NCBI RefSeq assembly: GCF_011386835.1
Contig: NC_088796.1
Span: 68,275,468-68,339,467 of the forward strand
DNA: 64,000 bases
From: Chrysemys picta bellii
Taxonomy: Eukaryota; Chordata; Testudines; Emydidae
Direction: 5' to 3'
The translations under genes were made by a program, and so were the position numbers. Position 1 is the first letter of the stretch; each line of letters opens with the position of its first letter. The notes under the pieces were generated by a model. The model worked only from the letters and a program-made list of their open reading frames with translations. It was not told the origin of the DNA and ran no database searches. Below, one piece after another: positions 56,358-64,000 of the stretch.

Positions 56358-57238
56358 ATTGTGACGATCCGGGGAGTCTGTGTACAACTTATGAATTTTG
56401 GTGGTAGTTATGAAATTGTTGTCAGGGAATGCCTCTCTGTGGAATCTGCCATTTGCAGACCACATACAAAACCCTTACCAGACCAGGGACAATGGATTGG
56501 TTGTTGGACCTCTATTATGGTGTAAATACCTTGATACAAAAGTCTGGCTCCTACCCTTTAAAACTGATTTACCAGGGGAGAGGTTGCCAGGAAATGAAGT
56601 CACCTGCTAAGGATGGTCACAGGTTGAGGCCCATCAGGAGCCACCTGACAAGGGAAGCTGAAGGTTGTAAAAGAGCATCTCTTAGTAACCATGGTAGAGA
56701 GAGAAGAGACCAGAGATTGCATATTCTGGATGAGAAGTCACATGAAGGAGGGCAGGGGCCATGGGCAGGATCGTTAAAGGACTCTGGCCTATCCCCAAAT
56801 TACAATTTGGAGTGGTTAGGAAATTGAAGCAGGGAAAATGCATATAGGTCTGTTTATTATTTTGTCTAGATCTGTATATTTCTCATCCTAAGTAATTAGT
56901 AATGGTGCTCTAGAATTCTGCGCAAAATCTGTGTTTTCTTTTTGCTACTGTGTAGCCCTGAGGAAGTAAACTGCAACCCAGAAAGCTTAGGTCTTCAGTG
57001 GGATTCTGTACAATAGCTTTTAGGGAGGGTTCGGGGAGACGGTACTTGTTTCAGGCCCTAGATATTGTACCATGGGGTACCCACTGCCAAGAGATGTCAG
57101 AGACGAAGTCTGCACCTGGGTGCTTCCTAGAGGTCCAAAGCCAGGGACAGTACCTAAACTCTGCCCAGCCTCCAGTAAGCTAAGGGCATGTGGGATTCAG
57201 CTTTTGGGTCCCCTCACAGCAGTTTGGAATCTGTTACA
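56358..57238 (+). mobile_element. Possible LTR, about 0.88 kb
   Basis: The segment starts TGTGACGATCCGGGGAG and ends TTTGGAATCTGTTACA, so it has TG...CA limits with a short TGTxAC/GTTACA symmetry. The 5' part is low-complexity-free and not coding. It reads like the R/U3 organisation of other turtle LTRs, but no matching target duplication flanks it, and neither a strong TATA box nor an AATAAA was confirmed. It may be old, truncated, or not an LTR. Confidence 0.42.
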
Positions 57239-58811
57239 GTAGTATGCTGTCTACTGTACTTTTTACAGTACAGTTACTGTGCATTTTCAATGAGCTTTCT
57301 GGCATACAAAGTATTATACAGTGCTATAAAATGGTACATGTCTGTGTGATAGGATGTAGAAAAATTGTATGATTCTGTATTTGAGAAACAGTTTGAATAT
57401 CAAACTTTAGTGTATAACATATTCCCAAGACAGCTGAGTTAAGGTGGTTGGTGCATATAACCTTAACATTGTCATTTCTTGAATTTTGAGTGCTGAAATG
57501 TGCAAGCATAATGACATCTTGGTATGGTATTCTAAAGGCTTTAAGAGTGAAGAAGACAACAAAAAGGATCTTAATTTTCTAGAGCTTTGAAACTGTGCTG
57601 GGTTGCACCAAAAAACAGCCCGCCCCCTCCCCCCCCCAAAATTGGCAACAGCACTTACAAATTCCATAATCTGAAACTTTTCAAACGAATATCACAAGAG
57701 TGGTTTGCACATATGCCTAAAATGCTGTACAGGAAGGAGTCTCTCTTTTGCAAACCTTTGGAGTTGTGGAACTCATAGTCCATTGCAAACCTCAGTAAAG
57801 TGAAGCAACCATGTATAATGCCTCAGTACCTTCACCACAGGGACTGAGCTCATGTCTCAAGCTCATGCACACTTCAAGTAAACTTTTTTGATTATACAAT
57901 CAGATTAGCCAAGCATGGGTAGCATAGCCTTCAGTAGCTACACTGTTTATGGGCTTAGTGAAAAATGATGTACATAAGTACATTTTGTACATGTGATTTT
58001 TAAAAAGTCATAACTTGATCAAATAAATAAACATCACTGGAACACTCAATTCCCAAAGAAACCTATTTCTGTGCCAAACTTCAACTGTCTACTCCAAGCC
58101 ATTTCAACTAGATAGCTTTTTAAAAAGCAAAAAGTACTCAAGTTCCACTTGTACTAAAAAAAAAAAAAAAAATGGTTGGACTATATTTGCTCAAACACTT
58201 AAAAATAACCTATCAAGTAGAAACTGAGCCTGGAAAATAGCTTGGAAAGTGAAAATTTCAGAAAGTTATGAGCAACTAAAAACAAGATTAGAATGGAAGC
58301 AGTCATACAGACTTATCTATAATGGTGGCTGCTATATCTGCTTTAATAGAGAGCAAATAATATTGTTTTTGTCTGCTCTCTCTCTCTTCCCCCGCTCTCC
58401 CCCCGGAATGCATTAGGTGAGAGGCAAAGTAGAATCTTGCAGTGTTGCACTAGTCAACAGCAAAAATAAGAAACATTTTGCTATAGAATCTACATTAAAT
58501 TTAGAACTCTAAAGAGTAATATATTAAAAATTTCTCTATTGCTTTCTTACGTGTTTCACCTTTTTTTTTTTTTTTGCCCTCTGCTTTATCTTAAAATATG
58601 GATGTCCATTTTAAAGTGAAACTATAGGAAAAAAATCAAGCTTCTGGTTCTGCAATTCGATCCATGCAGGTGGATCTAAGTGCCTACACAGAGCTGAATT
58701 GACTGACTTGAGTGGGGTTCTCAGGATATGACTTCACTGCAGAGCTTAACCTATGCTCTTACCAGAGGTTTAAGCCCAACCCCCCCTACCATCCACGCTC
58801 ACAAACCTTTT

Positions 58812-58842
58812 GCCCGGGTTTATATATGCTTTGAACCCGGGC
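58812..58842. other. Perfect 9-bp hairpin (GCCCGGGTT / AACCCGGGC)
   Basis: GCCCGGGTT at 58812-58820 is followed, after a 13-base AT-rich loop, by AACCCGGGC at 58834-58842. The flanks (TAACCTATGCTC...TTTAAGCCC) look like a decayed MITE centre. It is in intron 1 and no function is implied. Confidence 0.6.
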
Positions 58843-59596
58843 ATGTTTCCTGTCTTGAGGTATAAATTAGTCCGGATTTTGCTTTAAAGCAGGCTGTAAC
58901 CAGGCAGAGATTTTGGCCTCAGATGTTTCTTTTGTACCACCAGAGGGCATGGGACTACACTTATTTTTCTCCACAGTACTCCGTCATATACATATCAATT
59001 TTCTGTTTATTTTGGAATCATAACTTTTACAGATATCTAGGATATTGTTTTGGTGGGGTAGGCCTGTATCCCTGTTTGGTTAACCAATCTGTAATATATG
59101 GAAGGATGGGAATTTAGTCATCGTCATGATACCTTTTGTAAACATGATAAAACAAGTGGAATATTGGCAGGACAACAGCCATGTTATATGTTTGTGAAGC
59201 AGTGAGTAGAAACAAAGTATTCTGCTAAGAAAGTTACATTTTAAAATTTAGTATTTAGAGAAGGTTAACTTAAACAGGCTGAATGAACACAGATTCTATT
59301 TCAAAAGAAATTATGTAGTCGAAAAAAATGAAGAGGCAAACTGGAAAAGCTTATAAAATCATGAAACAAGTCTTCCATATGATTGCAAAGAACTTCTATT
59401 GTAAGGTTTAAAAGTAATAGAAATGCCTATATAGGGTAGTCAAAAAGGCCATTTTGTCTTATCTGGATGAGGGATGGTCCTCATGGTACAAACTCATTCA
59501 AAGTAAACACTCTTCAGGGAATTACACAAAAGACTCTACGCCTCAGAATTTAAACAAGAAGCCTATGGCTTAGTGCAATAGTTGGAAAAAATTTAA

Positions 59597-59875
59597 GAGT
59601 TTGTCTACACTGGCACTTTCGCCGTTAAAACTTTTGTCACTCGGGGTGTGAAAAAATGCACCCCTTGTTGACAGATGTTTTAATGACGAAAAGCGCTAGT
59701 GTGGATAGCTGTGCTCCTGGTGATGAAGCTACTGCCCCTCATTGGAGGTGGTTTTATTTTGTCACCAGGAGAGCTCTCTCCCAGCGGTAAAGAGCGGCTG
59801 CACAGCGCACCTTACAATGGTGTGGCTGCAGCAGCACAGCTGTACTCTTGTAAGGTGTACAATGTAGACATAGCC
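59597..59875. mobile_element. Harbinger MITE, 279 bp, TAA target duplication
   Basis: The MITE starts GAGTTTGTCTACACTGGC and ends CAATGTAGACATAGCC, flanked by TAA at 59594-59596 and 59876-59878. TAA/TTA trinucleotide duplications are the normal target preference of PIF/Harbinger. Internally GCTCCTGGTGATGAAGC pairs imperfectly with GTCACCAGGAGAGC. It lies in MAN2A1 intron 1. Confidence 0.87.
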
Positions 59876-61779
59876 TAAGTCTCTTCAGATTGAAGTATAG
59901 ATCTCTGCACTGTTTTTACATGTTAAGGAGACAATTTGGGCCTTCAAAGGAATGTGCAAGAGCATGTTTCAGGTGAATGGTGAGAAAAAACATTCGGTTT
60001 GGAGTTCTGTCACTGATTTTTGAGGATTATCTGTCCTTTCTGCCACTGAAGGCCCTGATCCTGTTTATAGGACATTGAGGCTTCATCACTCATCTTAAAA
60101 ATGAATGCTTGTTTGTATTCAAGTAAGAATCCCTTTGACGATGTCTGTTAGCAGTTGTATTATAAAATAGAAACAGCAAGGTACCAGCAAAAATTTGAGT
60201 GTTAAATCATAAACTCTGCTAAAACAGGCAGATCACTAAAAGGATTCATTAAAGGGCAGTTGCTCTGTGACAGTATTAGTTATGTGTTGAACATAATGAA
60301 CAAAGTTTAGGCAGAAATCTTGACCTGTAATATTCTTTTTTTTGATGTGGAGAAAGAGATTTTTTTTGTGGGGGGGGGGTCAAAAATAACTCATGAATTC
60401 TATACTTTTGGGATAGGTCAAGGCTTTATTTAAGAATTTGTTTAAAGTCCCTCTGTCCCTCAACCTTTCTTATTGATGGTGGAACCTGTGGACCCAAAAT
60501 ACTAGGGTGGAGATAAAACTGGGAGGGGGGGGGTTATTAGTGAGCAAAAATATCCACATGTCAAAAACCCAAATGATGCCATCTAGCCTCTTGTGATTTG
60601 TATAAAACATCTTTTTCAAAAATTATTGGAGCTTGTAAATGTACTGCCTACTCACTAGCTGGAACTGATTTGAGATTAAGGGAAGGGGCAGAGTGGTCTA
60701 AGGGTTAGAACCCTGGTAGGAAGCACAGCACCTTTTGCTTCAACTTCCACCGTCCAGTCTAAGATTATTGGCTGATAGGTATGGATAAATGTATTGTTGT
60801 CCTTCTGTTTTGCCTGGTTTCCACTCATCCCTGTCTTCCTGGAGGAAGAGTCAGCTTCTTTGCCTTATGTTGCCTTTATGTCCAGAGCTAGCTCTGTTGG
60901 TCACTGCAGAATTGGGTATAACCCTATGACTGAAGACCCCATCAGGTTGAGAGAGCTTTCATGGCTGCTGCCAAATAGAAATAACTTGTTTAATTTCAGG
61001 TTTAATTTGTATAACTGTAGGATTATCCTACTGCTCGTACTCAATCTAAGTAAAAGGATTAGCTAGTATGGATCGGGCAATTTATATTTTCCCCCCTATT
61101 GTGTACCACTTCTGTTCTTTCTCATACCTCTGCTGTTTTTTTTTTTTAAACAGTGAAATCAGGTACCAATTTTTATGTAGCTATATCTTTAAAATTGAAA
61201 GGTAATAAAAACTATGAAATGTCACATTGAAAAACCATCTGCACATATAGGAAAAATACAACTTTATGCCTTGTTTTCAAGCCCATTTCAGAATTCACCT
61301 AACTCTGTAATAAAAACAGATTTTTCTTCAGATAAAGACATGCTAGTAGTATATGCAAAGGCCAGGTTTTTGGAAAATTTTGATAGGCATGAAGGAAAGT
61401 TTTAAATTTGAAATTCCTGACTAACTTGTAATTATCTGCCATGATTAATCTGGTATTTGAAACCCAATGTAGCTATTTTGTCGTTGTTGAATATCCTTTA
61501 TATTGTTGGTTAAACATTGAAGCATGAGTTCAAGTTTATAGCAAAGTATAAGACATGTTTTGTTGCTTTGTTTTTCTTTCAGGTGCTGAAGTTTCCATGT
61601 AGCAATAAAGATGGTTAGGAGCCCTTTTCCATAATTAGTTCTGTTTCTATAAGTGAACACAAAATAATGGTGTATTCAATAAAATGTTTGTCAGGAAATA
61701 CCACTTGGAATTCCAAATATTTAGATTTGCAAGGAGATGATCTGAGGATTAATAGAAATTTAAATTTCTTTTAATACAG

Positions 61780-62040
61780 GGCCAGCTTTCAATATTACAA
61801 GAGAAAATAGACCACTTAGAACGTTTGTTGGCGGAAAATAATGAGATTATTTCCAACATAAGAGATTCTGTGATCAATCTGAGTGAATCTGTGAAGGATG
61901 GTCAAAGAAACCCAGAGGCCATAAATTTCAGTCAAGGATCTTTTTCGGAGCTTCTGCCATCTGCTCTAGTATCCCTCACAATTGATCCTGAGGATTGCTC
62001 ATTTGCTTCAAAAAGTGGAAGTCAAGATTCAAATGTACAG
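61780..62040 (+). CDS. MAN2A1: MAN2A1 coding exon 2 (lumenal stem)
   Basis: This exon codes residues 46-132, in frame with exon 1 (phase 0 at both ends; 261 bp = 87 codons). The acceptor is TTTTAATACAG|GG and the donor CAG|gtaagaa. The first part, about residues 48-83 (ILQEKIDHLERLLAENNEII, then SNIRDSVINLSESV), is a heptad-like coiled-coil stem nearly identical to mammalian MAN2A1. The second part is more variable. Two N-glycosylation sequons are seen, N78-L-S and N94-F-S. The exon contributes to the stem that spaces the catalytic GH38 domain from the Golgi membrane; the catalytic domain starts in later exons outside the window. The frame is intact, consistent with a functional gene. Confidence 0.97.
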
Positions 62041-62196
62041 GTAAGAAGCATGTAAATAAATATTAACACTCCTACTAACAAGAAATCTAACCCTGATATA
62101 CCACCTGGCACTGCAGAGCACTACTACTGTGTCACAAAATCTACCACTTAGGTGTTTAAATTCTGATAATTTATTATCAAACATTAATACAGATTA
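62041..62196 (+). other. MAN2A1: Start of MAN2A1 intron 2
   Basis: Intron 2 begins with gtaagaagc. It continues to the window end (64000) and beyond. No further MAN2A1 exon was recognised before 64000. Confidence 0.85.
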
Positions 62197-62667
62197 TAGA
62201 GGTCTGCTTGGGCCTATTTTTAAAGCCTGACTCAAGCACAGCCAACCTGATTCGAGCGTGTCAAGTCAATTTCAGACCTGACTGAAATCTGACACTTCCC
62301 CCTGAACCTGTCAACGCTGCCACTGCCTCTTGTTCGTCAGGCTTGCCCTGGTGGGACTTTCCACTCCCCACGCCCATGATCCATCTCTGGATGTCTCCTG
62401 ATGGTGGGGTTGGTGTGGTGGTAGCAGTGTGCCCTGCTCCAGATGGCCATTGCTGCCTTGCTGCGCTGTGTGCTATGAAATGAGAGGTGCTGTGACTTAT
62501 GAGTTGGTGCTGGCAGGAGTGAGGCAAGCAGCACCAAACATGCAGGCAGCAGGAGATTATCAGAGATGACCTGAGCCCAAGAGGGTTAGGTTGTTTTTAG
62601 ATGACCTGACCCAAACCTCATACTTGTGGTCAAGTCCTGTCAGGTTAGGTTGGGTTGCAAGACTCTA
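62197..62667. mobile_element. Non-autonomous hAT element, 471 bp, in intron 2
   Basis: The element starts TAGAGGTCTGCTTGGG and ends GGTTGCAAGACTCTA, flanked by a perfect 8-bp duplication, ACAGATTA (62189-62196 and 62668-62675). Subterminal GACTCAAGC and the GGTTAGGTTGGG tract are matching inverted pieces. No transposase is present. Confidence 0.9.
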
Positions 62668-62675
62668 ACAGATTA

Positions 62676-63798
62676 TACTTGGGAAATATAGTAGTCTCTC
62701 CATAGTTACAGGTGTGTGTTGGGTTGGTTGATTTTTGAGACTCCTTCCATCCTACTCTCAAACTTTTCTGAAATTGAACCACTTGAATGGAAATATGGAA
62801 ACTTCTCCTGTATGCTGCTTTTAGAGATGAGTGGCAGAAGTGATAATTTATTTTTGAGGGAAGACAATGCATGTGTAAGAGATGGAATTTTGAATGCGAG
62901 AAAAAAATCTTGGGTACTGTTTCCTTTTTTGAGAACTGTTTTCTGTTTTTTGGAATATTCATGTCTCAAAAATTGGCCTAGAAACTTGGGCTTGACTTTT
63001 GAAAAGTGATTTAGTGCTTGTTCAATGTATTTTAATGTGGACTCTGGGTGTTCGTCATCTTTTAAAGTTGTATTCTACAAGTTAAGTTTATTTTACAGTT
63101 ATCAGTGAGGAATGGGGTCTTTAACTATTTTTTTTTTTTATTGTGTGGTTACTTTTAAAGAGCAGGGGAACCTCAGAGTTGTACTTTGTATTATTTAATT
63201 CTGAACTCTGTGTTATTTTGGACGTCTGGTGTGGCTATAGATCCTGTATGCAAAGATTAAATTTTGTGAAGTCTGGATCACAAAGAAGCATGTAGAAGTC
63301 AAAGTCTCTGAACAGCAACAATGTCCAGGAAACAGTTGACTCTGGATAATTAAATGTAGGCATAACAACATCTGTAAAATCTGCTTCACCTATTACAATA
63401 CTTATAAGCCTCTCAGGGATCCTGATAGTAGTTCATATTATATTAATGCTTCACGTAGAGAGAGAGAGAGAGAGAGAGATTCATCTTTTAAAATCAGTAA
63501 TGTACACAAATGTCAGTCATCTTTCTATAATGCATTCTAAGGTTATCAGATAAAAAACTAGTAATAATGTTATAAATACACATCAACACTGGTAGCAGAG
63601 GGTGGGAGAAAAAGTTTTAAGAGCACTGCAGTTTTAGAAAAGGTGTCAAAGCTGGAAACATTAATAGAATTTCAAGGCCAGAAACAATCATAATGATAAT
63701 TGTTAGTCAGCTCAACTGCACTTGCAGTTCCACTCTGGGCAATCACTTTTAGGCTTCTGGCTCCCACACCTCTATTGGGCAGAGACCCGCATCTCTCT
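62676..63798. other. MAN2A1 intron 2, nothing recognised
   Basis: No exon or clear repeat was identified. A (GA)n microsatellite lies at 63459-63479. Confidence 0.55.
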
Positions 63799-64000
63799 GG
63801 GTATGTCTACACTACGGGATTACTCCGAATGTACAGAATTCGATTTTTGGCAACCGATTGTATAAAGTTGAGTGCATGCGGCCACACTAAACACATTAAT
63901 TCGGTGCTGTGTGTCCATGTACCGAGGCTAGCGTCGACTTCCGGAGCGTTACACCGTGGGTAGCTATCCCATAGTTCCCGCAGTCTCCCCCGCCCATTGG
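63799..64000 (+). mobile_element. Harbinger element, cut by window end
   Basis: The element starts GGGTATGTCTACACTACGG, followed by ATTCGATTTTTGGCAACCG, ATTAATTCGGTGCTGTG, GTCGACTTCCGGAGCG and CACCGTGGGTAGCTATCCC. As I remember it, this is the left part of a well-populated turtle Harbinger family that can be much longer than a MITE. The right end is outside the window, so its size and coding content are unknown. Confidence 0.85.

Larger units (their letters stand above)
49653..61779 (+). other. MAN2A1: MAN2A1 intron 1 (12.1 kb)
   Basis: The intron runs from the gtgagc donor to the acceptor ...AAATTTCTTTTAATACAG. It holds two Penelope-type fragments (50257, 54592), a Harbinger-like MITE (53115), an antisense solo LTR (54968), a possible further LTR (56358), a hairpin (58812) and a Harbinger MITE (59597). 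Between these, 50354-53110, 55716-56350, 57240-58800 and 59880-61779 show nothing recognisable. No other exon-like open frame with splice sites stood out. Confidence 0.9.

Noticed and set aside
60680..60760. Possible tRNA-derived piece (GGCAGAGTGGTCTAAGGGTTAG)
   Set aside because: Only a box A-like stretch; no box B at the right distance and no cloverleaf could be made.
63459..63479. (GA)n run as a regulatory element
   Set aside because: A simple microsatellite in intron 2 with nothing to support regulation.
1..64000. CRISPR arrays, bacterial operons, plasmid or phage modules
   Set aside because: Intron-split gene, CpG island and vertebrate transposons show a nuclear vertebrate genome; no regularly spaced short repeats with unique spacers were seen.

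Overview
This is a vertebrate genomic window, very probably from a turtle. It holds the 5' end of one host gene, MAN2A1 (Golgi alpha-mannosidase II), on the + strand. The first coding exon (49518-49652) and second coding exon (61780-62040) are recognisable from the protein they encode, have canonical splice sites, and are separated by a 12.1-kb intron. Exon 1 lies in a GC/CpG-rich block (about 48.6-50.0 kb) that looks like the promoter island. The catalytic exons lie beyond the right edge. The turtle assignment rests on the repeats: a tRNA-headed SINE with a CR1-like tail, Harbinger MITEs starting with GGxxxxGTCTACACT, short Penelope-type repeats, several hAT families with GC-rich cores, and LTRs of the kinds common in chelonian assemblies. 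I judged this from memory of such sequences, without a search.

The 49 kb upstream of the gene is intergenic and repeat-dominated. Left to right: an antisense tRNA-SINE and a LINE-1-type RT fragment (0.7-1.2 kb); a short hAT element with 8-bp TSDs (1.66-2.19 kb); a 4.4-kb hAT element with a decayed ZMYM/TTF-zinc-finger transposase that carries a second hAT element nested inside it (4.3-8.7 kb); another hAT element (9.78-10.6 kb); a large decayed PIF/Harbinger element with both its DDE transposase and an antisense MYB/SANT-like gene, interrupted by a hAT element (10.66-16.4 kb); two GC-rich minisatellite-bearing repeats (17.5-18.3 and 22.7-23.95 kb); a non-LTR RT pseudogene (18.6-19.9 kb) and a LINE-1-type ORF1 remnant (about 20.1-20.5 kb, antisense); Penelope-type short repeats; Harbinger MITEs; an antisense LTR split by a Harbinger MITE (37.7-39.0 kb); and two solo LTRs of one family (39.9-41.1 and 46.2-47.3 kb), each with its own 5-bp target-site duplication.

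Intron 1 of MAN2A1 carries two Penelope-type fragments, an antisense solo LTR, another possible LTR and Harbinger MITEs. Intron 2 starts with a small hAT element. The window ends inside a Harbinger element.

The most interesting non-genic signal is a set of six short dispersed repeats whose conserved core matches a minimal hammerhead ribozyme (CUGANGA - stem II - GAAA - two-base stem III - UH). This fits what is known of Penelope-like retroelements. Several copies have clean 9-13-bp target-site duplications, and two are head-to-head inverted dimers. Apart from the two MAN2A1 exons I found no intact host protein-coding gene. Most other open frames are chance frames in GC-rich or repeat DNA.
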